64,000 bases of DNA from Adiantum capillus-veneris (GCA_014529385.2 CM043944.1:63514248-63578247), one strand, 5' to 3'. Positions 11,575 to 23,745 are shown, counted from the first letter of the stretch. Made by a program: numbers and translations. The notes: a model not told the origin generated them from the letters alone.

Positions 11575-14500
11575 ATGGCTCGTACACCATCTAAACGTGG
11601 CAGGACAGGTATCTCTCAAAGTAAGTTCAAATACATTAAGCTATTTGTTTTCTTTTCTTTTGTCTCATCATACTCACTAAACTATTTGTGTTCTTATTGT
11701 CTTTTGCTTATAGGAGTAGGATACACATTAAGGTCTAGCACTACAGGGCATAGGGCCAATGCACGATCTTCCATTGCTTCTTCCAATGTCCATCAAAAGG
11801 AGGATATTTTGGGTGATGTGCATGAAGAAGAGGATATATTGAGTGATGTGCATGAAGAAGAGGTGTTCATAGATATTCATGCTACACAAGGTGAATTGGT
11901 GGCTCAGAGCGTGTCTGAAGCAACAACAATTGTTGGTAAACCTCCCGATCATCCAACAGTATTCGGAAAGGATGTTCATGGTCGAATATTGGAGGAGATT
12001 GTAGAGGGTTTTATTGTAAAGAGAGGTGGGGAACCTCCTCGAATTCCTCTTTGCAGATTGATGGAAAATGAAGCCATTAGAGCGGTGGGTCCAGGCACTG
12101 AGGGCTTCGTGAAAAGGTTTGAGATGTCTAGATACAGTGTGCTTGGAGCTCCATTTCTTGTGTCATTTAAGAAGCCAGGCCATGATCAACATTATGTTTC
12201 CGACTTAGAAAAAGATGAATGGGGGCCTATTTGGCGAGAAATAAGCGATGATTTTGATAATTCCCTTCCCCTTGAGTGGGAAGACTTAAGGGGAAAAAAA
12301 TTTATCGTTTGGGATGGTAATCACCGTTTGAAAACTTGGATGCGCTTAATAAAAACACGTAAGTGATTTCTTTTTTGTCTAATGTAAAGTTGACTTGTAT
12401 TACTCTATGCTTTCTAATTTTCTTTTTTGTTGTTGTAGAATTTTCAATGATAAAGTGGAGACATTGTTCTGTGAAATGTCAATTTGTCTTTGTTGATAGA
12501 AGTGCAGAGGGGGAGCTTATGCTAGCTTTGCGCTCTCAAAATGAGTAAGCACATTTGTTGTTTTGAACGTTATTGCTATTACTTTATCGATGTCATTGTA
12601 CTGCCATTTAATTTAAGATATTGTGGTTTAGGATTGGTAGAACCACTGTGAGCACAAATTTTGGGTAGGAGATCTTCTTGTTCCAAAAACTGGTTGTGGC
12701 AAGCAAAAATTCTTTAATGAAAGACTTTCCCCAAGATTGGATTCGATGGATAGAGGTAGAGCTTACTTGTGAGAAGAAGGCATCTAAAGAGAGTTGGTAC
12801 AACGCTCCTGCTCTTTTATTAGCAATGCTCATATGGAAGGTATATTTTTTTGCCTTAAAGTACACTTTTTATGTAATTTCTAAAGCTTGACATTATTTTG
12901 TAAAATCTTACTTTTTTTTTTTCATTTGCTCTACAAAAGGAAGACTTTGACTTGTCTCTTATCAAAGAGATGCAAGAGATCAATGATCCCTCGATTTCAC
13001 TGCCAGAAAAGGAAATGGTTGCTCGAGGAAGAGTAGAAAAAATATTCAAAGAAAGAGCTTATAAGGTAAACACTTTCTCTTCTCCCCGTTTATGTTTGAA
13101 TTTCTACAAAATTGTAAGTTGACATGTCATTTGAATTTGATATATTTGATTGAAAAGTTGATTTGATTTGATCTCGTGCTAATGTAACATAGATGTTGGC
13201 CATTGCCAACCCCGCCAATGGCCAAGGGTTCTTCTCTTTATTATTTAACTTCAATTGGATAATAGAAAAAGATCAAGTGGACCTTACAAGAGACAAAGTC
13301 CACTCTTTGACAACTTCTAAAATATCACCAGAGAGGTAATAATTTTTGGATAAAAAATACACATGAAATCATCAAATGAATCAATGCATTTATGGTTTGT
13401 TTATTGTTTGCTCTATAGGAAAAAGGAAATATTGCACTCTTTGATGCATTGCCGTGTAGATGATGTTACTTCTGAGCGTTATATTAGTGCAATGAAATTT
13501 AGAATGTACTTGCGTAAAGAGTGGTATTGGGGAAGTATCTTGAAGCAATGCTTGAGGATCAAAGGGAAAATGATTAAAGAAATGCCGGAGGGCTTTGAAG
13601 CATGGTTTCATCACCAATTGAGGGACCACATTGATAAAGCTTTTGTGGAGCTTTGGAGTAAGCTCAACACAAAAGAGTCGGATGAAAAAATTCCAGAGCT
13701 TATGGAATCTTCAAGGAGAGTATTATTCAGGTAATACAATTGATATCTTTATGGTTGTTATTCTATTTTTTACTTAGAGTTTGTATAATAAATAAGTCAC
13801 TTAGGAAAGAGCTCAAATAAAGTTAACTGCATTTTATGTAGATGGGTAATTCAGCTTTACGATCAAACTTTGTTGGAGAAGTTGCCAATTGCTGTTGAAA
13901 GTTGGAGGGACCTCTCTTGTGAGGAGTGTATGTATCCACTATGGATGAGAGATTATGGTTTGATTGCTTGGGAAATTGAGTATTGCCCTTGGTGGCTAGA
14001 TTACACTCAAGGCACCTACCCACGTGATGAAGGGAACTTATATAAAGGTTATTTTTGGCATTTATAAAAACTACAAAATTGTTAAAGTGCTCATACTATT
14101 TAGATTATGTTTGTGAGAAATATATTTTTGTTTGCTTTAGAGCACGTTCTTGAAAGAAATGAAAATGGTATTGAGGAGATTGGCTCAGCTTCCAAGAAAG
14201 CCACCTCTTCAAAAAGAGTAAACAATAGTACAATCTCCTCTATAAAGAAACGATTGGATTTTGTTAGATCCAAGAAGCCCAAGAACTCTCCCAAAAAGAA
14301 CCAAAAAGGTGCTCAAGGCTCCACAGGTAAACTTGCTTGTATAGATATCTAGCTGTCACTTTCTTTCTACTCAACAATTCTTGATGAAATATTTTATTTT
14401 CTGATTATGCAGTGCCTTCCATAGATTGTGATGTGAACGTTATTGGGAACATGCTAGATGTTTACAAAATTTCTCTCGATGATGAGAAATGGTAAACACA

Positions 14501-15591
14501 TGTGAAAAGAAAGACTAACTATGTGTGGTGTGTGTTGTGAATGTTTGAAATACATTTATTTGATCGTATGCAAGATGTTGGATTTTCTTCATTCAGCCCA
14601 TGTTGATGGGGAAAAGAGCAATGAAGTGGCCTTTCTTTTGTTTGCGGATTTTCCAACAAACTTTAAAGTTGAAAATTTTTCACAGAACGAGGTATGCATC
14701 CTTCAAAACCACAATGGACAGTCTATGATAGTTTTGGAACTTTAATTAAATTAACAATGCGTATTATGAAGGTCCCTCCATGGAATCAATTCTCTCAAAA
14801 ATTAAGTAAGAAAGTGGCCATAATAGCTTCAAAGTATGTGGCAGACAATGGGTGGTACATCACCCTAAGCTCCACTAATCACTTTGGCATTGTGTCTAGC
14901 CATGCCATCGAGATGGGATTCAAAATGATGCACACCATCCTTATTTTGATCCCCGATGGTTATGTGCGAAAGACCATTGAGATTGAGAGAGTAAGTAAAT
15001 TTATTTGTTGATTGAAAAGCATGCTTGTAGTTTTCTTCAATTAGATCACATTCTAATTGTAATTTGTAGGTGGAAACACTATTGCTAGGATTGTTTTATC
15101 GTAAGGGTCAACGTCCTATCTACGATCGACGAGATGGAGAGAGCGTGGACAACAACTCTTTCGATGCCAAGTCTGGAATATTGGTGGAGCACGCCGACGG
15201 AGAGTACATTGGAGGACACGCTCTTAGAGGTGCCGCCGAGCGTAGCCTTGACTTCTTTCGGTAAGAATATATGCTTCCTACTATGCATTATTGGACTATG
15301 TTACATAAAGTAAAAATACGCATATTTTTTGCTTTTTTTAGCTAGCTTGTGCGGACATTTACTGCGGAGCACACCTACATTGTTGATATGTTTTCTGGAT
15401 GTGGTGGCTTGGGCAATGTTTGCGTTGAGTTGTCTAGACACTGTCTCTGCATAGATAGTGATCCAAAGGTCTTCCATCAACATCTTTCACGCTTCAAGGC
15501 TCCATGTGTACGTGCTATTTCAGCAGTTGATGCAGATAGCGATGAGGAGACTGATTGGCAACAATATGAGCCCGGATCACATTGCCCTTGA
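11575..15591 (+). CDS. multi-exon ParB-like / N4-N6 DNA methyltransferase-like gene, possibly decayed
   Basis: Proposed exons: 11575-11620, 11714-12358, 12439-12544, 12632-12839, 12940-13065, 13193-13335, 13419-13730, 13842-14047, 14141-14326, 14413-about 14491, 14597-14691, 14772-14990, 15070-15260, about 15342-15591. That gives about 935 residues, with GT/AG introns of about 80-130 nt. Residues 60-85 hold an acidic DVHEEE repeat. Residues about 125-250 resemble ParB-N: IPLCRLM, a SVLGAPFLVSF strand and IVWDGNHRLKTW at the DGxHR position. Residues 270-660 are unrecognised; exon 9 is lysine-rich (SKKPKNSPKK). From 690 on the order fits a permuted methyltransferase: LLFADFPTNF (motif IV place), GWYITLSST...EMGFKMMHTILIL, GGHALRGAAERSLDFF (motif X place), then VDMFSGCGGLGN and CIDSDP (motif I/II). 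Defects: TAG at 12666, a phase break between exons 10 and 11, and a TAG or phase break at exon 14. The family is not one I know in plants. Confidence 0.65.
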
Positions 15592-15595
15592 TTGA

Positions 15596-15601
15596 AATAA
15601 A
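15596..15601 (+). terminator. AATAAA poly(A) signal
   Basis: A canonical AATAAA lies five bases after the TGA that ends the methyltransferase-like frame. It supports that stop as the real 3' end of the gene. Confidence 0.5.
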
Positions 15602-15856
15602 CATTGGTATTATCTATCATTTTTTCTAGTTTGTGATTTTTATGGAACGACGTGTGACCATGGTGTTTGGGTGCCACTTTTCTGGTATTACTGAAGACAT
15701 GTTGTTGGTGTTGATCGTCCTTATCAATTCAGCCATGATTTCATATTTATTATACTAGATAGAAGTTTGTTGAGAGCTTTGGATTTACCAAAGTAATATA
15801 CCAACATATGCTTTTTTGCTTATATAATTTCTTCTTCCCGTAAGCATTCGCTGCTG
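15602..15856. other. 3' flank of the ParB/methyltransferase-like gene
   Basis: AT-rich sequence without a recognisable gene, running from the poly(A) signal to the first 155-bp repeat. Confidence 0.6.
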
Positions 15857-16298
15857 CACGGAAGCAAGTATGGAATGGGAATTTTTTTAGTTTGAATTTT
15901 CATACCGTTATGCTGCCAAAATTTTGATTGCTTATCAATATAATCATGCTTTTTGTTCATGTTTGAAAACATAATCATGATTTCACGTATACAGAAAAGT
16001 TAGTCAAGCTTCACGGAAGCAAGTATGGAATGGGAAATTTTTTTGTTTGTATTTTCGCACCGTTATGCTGTCGAAATTTTGATTGCTTGTGAATATAATC
16101 ATGCTTTTTGTTCATGTTTAGAAAAATAATCATGGTTTCATGTATACACAAAAGTTAGGCAAGCTTCACGGAAGCAAGTATAGAATAGGAAAGCTTAACA
16201 AAAGTTAGGCAAGCTTTCACAGAAGCAAGTATGGAATGGTTTTATTTTTATTTTTCACGTTGTTATGCTGTCAAAATTTCATTTGCTTGTCAGTATTT
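15857..16298 (+). repeat. 155-bp tandem repeats downstream of the gene
   Basis: CACGGAAGCAAGTATGGAAT recurs at 15857, 16012 and 16167 (period 155) and, slightly changed, at 16218 after a shortened 51-bp unit. Each full unit contains a T-run, the CCGTTATGCTG core, a TAATCATGCTTTTTGTTCATG block and AAAGTTAGGCAAGCTT. The core is shared with the single copy at 11472-11545. Confidence 0.92.
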
Positions 16299-17155
16299 CT
16301 TTACACTTTCAGTCTAAGAATATATATAGTTTTATATATAATATTTATATTATATATATAATATCTTTTTATTTATTTATTTATATGTGTGTGTTTATGT
16401 ACGTAAGGAGATCTTCAACTCGGTAAAGTGTTTTTAAGTACTTGTTTATACAATATATATTGTTATTTATATGTGTGTGTTTATGTACGTATGCAGTTCT
16501 TCAACTCAGTAAAGTGTTCTTAATTACTATTTTATATGCAAGAGTCTATGCGTGTATCATTACTTTGAGGTCTTCGCCCAAACAAGTACAACCATCAATA
16601 TTTTTTAGATTCCTAGTTTCAAATTGGCTTATTAGGGATTCATCCTTGTTTACAACAACACCTACATGGACAGGAAAGTATATTCTACTAAAAGTAGGGT
16701 AAATACTAAAGACATGCTCATCTTTTTCTTGCATTATATAAAAAACTCACATAGATTTTCTTTACATTTGGCTTTCAAACAGCTTGTAGTTACATTTGAC
16801 GGTTCAGTTTAGCTACAAGATATCAACAATACCCTAAATTATGACAGATCTTGAAGATGTGTTAGTAGACCAGGCCGATTAAAAGTATAATAGCTACTTC
16901 AATAATAATAAGTCAGACAGAGACATATGAATTATTCTCGCCAAGGCACTGAAGAGTGGAACATCATCATATAGTTAAAATAAGCATCATATAATTAAAA
17001 TAAGTTGTTTACATGATTAGGTAGGGAATCAAACCTGCACACACACACACACACACACACACATCACAACTTGCATCACACTAGTACAATTTATCATGTG
17101 CTAGTGCATATCTATTTAACTATATTATTTAGTGCATAATTATTTAAATCTTTCC
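16299..17155. other. AT-rich spacer with a short direct repeat and (CA)n
   Basis: No gene seen. ATGTGTGTGTTTATGTACGTA followed by a TCTTCAACTC-GTAAAGTG segment occurs twice (about 16384-16440 and 16470-16525). A pure (CA)n tract lies at about 17039-17062. Confidence 0.7.
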
Positions 17156-17512
17156 TCAATCTTCAACCACATTAGAGCCAGAGATGTCGACCAGGTTGAT
17201 TGTGCGTTTGCAGACAAGCAAATGGTCAATCTCCGCCTGTAAAGCGGCCCTTCAAGAGCTATCTATGTACCCCCATGTCTCCCACTTGCCCAGAGCTTCT
17301 CGCATTGTCTCAAAGCCATCATTGAGTTCCTGGTCTCCGGTGTTGCGAGCACGATTAAGGTGGTTGAACATCCGGATCGCCTTGTTTGTGTCACGCTCTC
17401 TCTGTGTAAACGTCTTCTTTTCTTCAAGGGGTGCGTTGGGGGGGAGTTTGTGAAGCTCTTCATGGATTTTTGCAACTACCTCATTACCAGTAGTTGCATA
17501 TCCTATAGGCAT
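17156..17512 (-). CDS. small unrecognised gene with one in-frame TGA
   Basis: An ATG at 17512 opens an 86-codon frame (MPIGYATTGNEVVAK...) that stops at a TGA at 17252-17254. The same frame then stays open for 31 more codons with similar composition (RAALQAEIDHLL...) and ends at TGA 17156-17158. The TGA looks like a CGA to TGA change, so the intact protein was probably about 118 residues. It is charged, with helix-forming stretches (TFTQRERDTNKAIRMF) and no signal peptide or membrane segment. A good TATA box lies about 90 bases upstream of the start, which favours a real transcribed unit. I do not recognise the family. Confidence 0.45.
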
Positions 17513-17597
17513 TGTATAAGTACAGGGAAAATGAAAAAATCTCTCTTGATTAGCACCTCCGATTCACTTGTGCAGCATATGGTGCTTGCCTTGTAAC

Positions 17598-17608
17598 ATT
17601 TATATAGG
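17598..17608 (-). promoter_or_regulatory. TATA box of the small minus-strand gene
   Basis: On the minus strand the sequence reads CCTATATAAAT, a consensus plant TATA box. It stands about 86-96 bases upstream of the ATG at 17512, leaving room for a 5' leader of about 60 bases. Confidence 0.55.
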
Positions 17609-17696
17609 CTAAAGCACCATGCTCTCAAAAAGCATCGATAGTGATGGAAGAGTGACATGTGTTAGTGACATGAGGGGTCCCACGCAGCATATGCTA

Positions 17697-17998
17697 ACTG
17701 TTAAATTGGAGCGTGCAATAATATATGCATGATTTGTCAATATGAATATTATAATCGTCTACTACTCCACCACTAACTTTTAAATGGGGTGTGCAATAAA
17801 ATATGAATGATTTGTCACTACGATTATTATTCCCCTATAAGATTTATAAGCATCTAAAAGTGCAATGAGTAGACAACACTAACTGCCTCTCTAAGGGCCC
17901 GGGAAACACTATGATTATTATTCTTCTATGAATACTATAGGCATATAATAGTGCAATGAGTAACCACCACTAACTGCCTCTGTAAGGGCTCGGAAAAC
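17697..17998. repeat. degenerate tandem repeats of about 85-91 bp
   Basis: TGCAATGAGTA-ACACTAACTGCCTCT recurs at about 17861 and 17952 (period 91). Before it, GCGTGCAATAATATATG and GTGTGCAATAAAATATG blocks recur between 17710 and 17800. No gene. Confidence 0.75.
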
Positions 17999-18045
17999 AT
18001 TATTTGTGGACCCGGCTTTGGAACCTTTTCACACGCATATGAACA

Positions 18046-18780
<735 letters not shown>

Positions 18781-20996
18781 ATCCTATCTCTATTTCACAA
18801 GTATGTTTTTCTCTCTCCGTCTAATCCTTCTTCTCTCTCCTTCCCTCGGTACTTATTTAACATACCACAACGCCACCTTAGAGAGCATACATATGAGTGG
18901 AATCCATGCTTCTATAAACTCGAAAAAGCATCACCTGTAGCAAAAAAACACGAATTGATTAACTCGCAAATAGAATTAACCCACGTACGTGTAGTCATGT
19001 CGCGACAACTCCTTGTTCGCATCAATTTTTCATGTAGCAGAGTGTAGATTCAAATTTGGTCATATTAAGATTTTTGGCAAGTCATTTTTCAAGATTTCTC
19101 TCAAGATTTAAAGTGCCTCAATTGGAGTTGTGCTCTACGACTAGTTCTCTCTGCAGGGTTATGGCTATGGTAGCCTAGTGGCAAATTTTGTGCAGTTAGA
19201 TTGGGAGGGCATGTATCTATGAATTATGGGATTGATGTTGTAGTTATGGGTTTTTGATGCTCAATTTTGAAAGGGGGGGCCCTTGTATTCATATGCATTG
19301 GTCGGAATGTGCTGTAAATCCGTGCTTTGACAGGGTTTTGATCCTATGTAACATAGTCTTTTGGGTGGGCGATGGCCAGTAAATTCCCAAGAGACTATGT
19401 GACATAGTCTCTTCGGTGGGCAATGGCCAGTAAATTCCCAAGGGGAATACTCTTGTTGGATTAGTGGTATTTCAAAGGGGTTTCCCAAATCTTTTGGTGT
19501 TCTTGTAGTGCTCTTTCATTTCTCTTGGGTGACATCGCTATAGAGGTGTTCTAGGTTGCTTGTTTCCCACAACTTTATACATATATGTGCTTAAAACATG
19601 GAATGTGTGTTGAAGATGATTGTAGTGAACATCTTGTAAGTTATCTGGTGCATGTTTGTGTAACAATATAGGATAATTACTTATTCCATCTCCCAAAAGT
19701 GTATTCGTTTATTCTATGTTAGACAAAGAAACATCAAAGTACGTGGATCTCTTCGAGGCACCCAATAGTGTATCTACTACTCTAGCAATTCTTGTTACGC
19801 TTTTTATCTTCTATCTGCATGTGACTAGAAATGGTTTCTTTTATACTAATGTGTTTTAATAGAAAGAATAATTGTATAAGAATGGTCAGGAGAAAAATAT
19901 GAGTTTAGAGGATGTAAATGATAGCATTGCCCATGCAATGCAGATGACTAATGAAGTTGAATGCTCTATGTTTGGTAAGTTTCCAATGACACGAATGGAT
20001 GATGGTGATTGACGAGAGTGTAGTTCTACTCCAAATAAGCATTAAACGAATTGAAAAGGTATAGACTAGTCCACTATTTCAGTTGTAGTGTCGCGAAGGA
20101 AGATAAGAAAAAATGTACAAGTCGTGAGAGGACTCAGACTATATCCAAGCTATGCGTTTGATATCCACAAAGACATACTTGTGTTTGTAAGAAGCATTAC
20201 AGGATATCAAGGAATACATTTCTCAAAGGCTGACCTCTACAGATCTAAAGAAAGCTACACCAAAAGAAAAACAAACAAGGATGTTCACAAGTGACAACTT
20301 TGATCTCCCACTTCAATCTCGGGGGTGCACCTTATGAAAATCAGCCAGTGCAATTGGCGGAAGCCGTACGGCCTGCCATGTGGCACAGCAAGTGCAAAAC
20401 ATGGAATTTCCGTACGATATGCCATGTCAGTTGTCAGTGAAATTCGCGGGCAGTCTGTACAGCTCTACCAAGTTAGCATGCGATTTTCTTTTCTCTTGTG
20501 TCCCTTGGGCCTTGTCAGAAAGGACTCATAAGTCGGAACAACTTATAAAATCATTTTCATCTGCTTGTCCGGGTGGTCATGCCACATTATCACTTGGTGG
20601 AATACCCCCCTCTCGGGGGTGCACCTTACGAAATAATTTACATCTTATGTGATCAAAGGTAAGTTTAAAAAATCCTTTCACACATTTGTGGATTGGAATG
20701 AAGCTAACCCTCTTTCTTCATGTATTATATAATATTTTGAAAATTGATTTAAAATTCCCATCCTATAAGTGTAAATCTATAATTTATATATGAGCTATAA
20801 TATACACTCCTATCAAGTGAAAATAATATACCTACATATCCCACTAGCTAGGGTGAACATATGCATGACACATACACTTTGCAAGATCATTGAGAAACTC
20901 ATGTTCTCTACATTTGTTTCTCCGTGATCACTCGACCTACTCGTGCAAAGTAAATGACTATCTCGGCCTTAGAAATAGATTTTTTAAAATAGGGGC
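18781..20996. other. intergenic, no secure gene
   Basis: Mostly unremarkable sequence. A 50-bp tandem duplication (GGGCGATGGCCAGTAAATTC and its neighbour) lies at 19346-19445. A coding-like stretch at about 19879-19974 ends in a good splice donor (TTTG/GTAAGT), and a 68-codon frame lies at 20088-20294. These could be exons of a decayed gene, but no family is recognisable. A CTCGGGGGTGCACCTTA segment occurs at about 20318 and 20613 in direct orientation. Confidence 0.5.
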
Positions 20997-22173
20997 TTAC
21001 GTGGAGAGCAAGTGAATACAGAGAGAGCATGATAAGAAGGGGTCTAAGAATGTCTGGGTTGTTCCAAAGAAGCTCCCAATTGATGGTGTGAAAGTCTGGA
21101 TATTCTGATCAATGCCCACAAGTGGAGAACAATGTAAAATCCAAAGTGCACAAGAAAGGCAAGCATTGAAATACAATCCATTCATCATAGTACCATGTAG
21201 CAACCTTAGTATGCAATTTGGTTTCTACCCATGCAGTCAGTTGTTTAGCTGATACATCAACAGCAATGGGGTATCCCAGATTCTTGAAGATGGTGCCTAT
21301 AGGCATCCTTTGCCCTTTCAATATGAAAGAGTCAAAATCCACAATAGAGACATCAATAAGATTAGATTTTCCCCCATTTATTTTAAGACTAGCAGCCAAT
21401 GAGTACACACTCAAAAAATTCATGCATCTACCAACGATTGCATTTATAGCTTAGAGAAAGGTCAAGGTATCATCAGCAAACCCTAGGGCCACCACGAGTT
21501 CCTGCCCAACCTGCAAAACTCTTATATTTCCAGCCTCACCTTGGAAAGATAGAAAGAAAAAGAAAGAATGAGTAGCTACTGCAAGCAATAGGGGGAGGGG
21601 ACAACCTTGTCTGAGTGATCTTCCTATGGACACTTTACTAGAAAACCTAGCATTAATCAATATGTTTGAAGTGAAACCCTCCCCAAGTAACATAATTCAA
21701 GATGCATTTTTTCCCCCAACTTTGAATTTTATCAAAACAATTACTACAAAGTCCCAAAGAATGGAATCAAATGCTATGGCAAAATCTAGTTGCATCATAA
21801 CCCCATTTTGATTATTTTTTAGACATGCCTCAATTCCCAACATCAATGTTAAAATGTTATCAAAGACAGATAATCCTTGGAAGGACTTAATACAACACCT
21901 CTTGGATCCCATGCACATATTCAAGAATGTAGCCCAAACACTATGGGACCACATTGTTGGCAAGAAGGACTCTTTGGGTGCGAGGGAGGATTTGAGGCTT
22001 TTAAAATGTCTCCCCACCTTTGCCACTCCACGGCGTGCCCCAAATGGAAAGATTGTGCTTCCTAAAGCACCATGGATGCTATTAAAAGAAGAATTAGTCA
22101 AGGTGAAGGGTACCATCGCCTCTATTCGCACACCAATAGGATACATGAGGTCGCTAAAGGGAGCTTTCACCAA
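20997..22173 (-). pseudogene. LINE (non-LTR) reverse transcriptase fragment
   Basis: Minus-strand RT of a plant LINE, read from 22173 down. DNILTLMLGIEACL and MQLDFAIAFDSILWDF match the finger/palm start of LINE RT. INARFSSKVSIGRSLRQGCPL and ALGFADDTLTF supply the RQGCPLSP-type motif and the F/YADD catalytic motif. Then comes a thumb-like LKINGGKSNL...GTIFKNLGYPI block, continuing to about 21000. Frameshifts split it into at least four frames, and the endonuclease half is missing. The plus-strand frame 21854-22384 is its antisense shadow. Confidence 0.88.
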
Positions 22174-22539
22174 AGCAAAGAAGGGTGGAAGCCTTCAATT
22201 GTATGGGTTGAAGTCCCACGATTGGCACAAGATGCTTCAGGTAGTCTTCATACTCCATATTCTATCTATAGTTTGTGTGTATGACTATCACTCACTTTTC
22301 CTTTCCCTGATTTACATTGTAGTTCCATTAGGGCCAAAAACGTCTAAAAACGGGCTGTTCGGTAATCCACGGATTAAGAAATAGGCCAGTACTCACTTGA
22401 CACGTATACAAAAGTATGGCATTCCTGTCTCCTCTAGCTTGAGCTTTTGTGCTTCCACTTTAGCGAAAAACGTCTAAATGTCACTTTCATTTGGCTAAAT
22501 TGCCTATACTTGATGGCGTTCCTGTTATTCTTGATGTAT
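22174..22539. other. spacer, nothing recognised
   Basis: The left part may be 5' sequence of the LINE fragment. I see no domain on either strand. Confidence 0.5.
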
Positions 22540-22769
22540 AACATCATATTCTAGGCCTGATGTACAAGTGCTCTTTTCTATTTAATATTGTACAATACTA
22601 AGCTAGAAGATACGAAATCTTTCTTTTCAAACAGTGATGATGACGCCTATTAATAACATCATATTCTGGGCCTGATGTACAAGTGCTCTTTTCTATTTAA
22701 TATTGTACAATATTAAGCTAGAAGATACGAAATCTTTCTTTTCAAACAGTGATGATGATGCCTATTAAT
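22540..22769. repeat. 115-bp tandem duplication
   Basis: AACATCATATTCT-GGCCTGATG starts at 22540 and again at 22655. The two units differ at only a few positions, so the duplication is recent. No coding content. Confidence 0.95.
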
Positions 22770-23129
22770 GACTAATCCGTATTTTTTTAAATGTCCACTT
22801 TTCACTTAGCCTCTACTTCTAAGCACCACATCAAGAGCTTGCACCTAGCACGTGCGTACATAATATCTACATTAACATGGGACCACACCTGAAGACATCC
22901 TTTCTCACATTGTTTTGAATCAATGACCACACTATGCGATTGTGGCTTGATTGAACTACACTCTACCCCCACTCGCCCCGTTTCGTTAGTGTACCCACAT
23001 AGTGTGCAAAAGGACTCAATAAATTTTTCACTCCTCCCCCTATCGCACCGGTCCATCTCTTGCCCATAGTGCTCTTGTCATGTGTGAGCTTGTCATCCTC
23101 CTATCGTGTTGTTCTAGCTCTGCGGCCAC
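22770..23129. other. spacer before the 186-bp repeats
   Basis: No gene. Its right end (about 22960-23060) shows weak resemblance to the repeats that follow (CAAAAGGACTCAATAAAT, TCACTCCTCCCCC) and may be a worn-out unit. Confidence 0.5.
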
Positions 23130-23745
23130 ACCACATAAGAACCTTGAATCACCTTGTTAATTGGATTCCTAAGGTTTTTCCAAATCATGTTCAAAAGCAC
23201 TTAGAGACTTTGACACTCCCCATGTTGCGTCATTTTAGCTCCTATCCACACCGCGCGAAGAGGGCATCATACAGCTTGTCACTCCCCCCCTCATCGCGTC
23301 GTTCTGGCTCCATGCACACACCATGCACAAAAATCTTGAGTGACCTTATTATTTGGACTATTTTTCTAAATCATGTGCAAAAGCGCTCAAAGACTTTGAC
23401 ACTCCCCATGTTGCATCATTTTAGCTCTTGCCCACACCGCATGAAGAGGGCATCATACAGGTTGTCACTACCCCCCTCATTGCGTCGTTCTGGTTCCATG
23501 CAAACACCATGCAAAAAAATCTTGAGTGACCTTACTATTTGGACTTATTTTTCTAAACCATGTGCAAAAGCACTCAAAGACTTTGACACTTGCCATGTTG
23601 CATTATTTTTGCTCCTACCCAAACCGCGCAAAAAGGGCATCATACAGCTTGTCACTCCCACCCTCATCATCGTTCTGGCTACATGCACACATGATGCAAA
23701 AAAATATTGAGTGACCTTATTATTTGGATTCCATTGGTTTTTCTT
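23130..23745. repeat. tandem repeats of about 186 bp
   Basis: The GAGTGACCTTATTATTTGGA landmark occurs at 23338, 23524 and 23709, and in older form at 23146, giving spacings of 192, 186 and 185. Units share CAAAGACTTTGACACTCCCC, GAGGGCATCATACAG and GTTCTGGCTCCATGCA. The 216-codon plus-strand frame across it is produced by the repeat and shows no known domain. It is probably a small satellite-like array. Confidence 0.92.

Noticed and set aside
15349-15591. C5-cytosine methyltransferase (MFSGCGG resembles its motif I)
   Set aside because: Motif I lies near the C-terminus with no PCQ or later C5 motifs behind it. The order of the preceding blocks fits a permuted N4/N6 type better.
15857-16298. 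CRISPR-like repeat array
   Set aside because: The 155-bp units are adjacent without unique spacers, and the context is eukaryotic.
21854-22384. 176-codon plus-strand frame
   Set aside because: Antisense of the LINE reverse transcriptase, whose motifs read clearly on the minus strand.
23060-23710. 216-codon plus-strand frame
   Set aside because: The frame follows the 186-bp tandem repeat and shows no domain. A unit length divisible by three keeps it open by chance.
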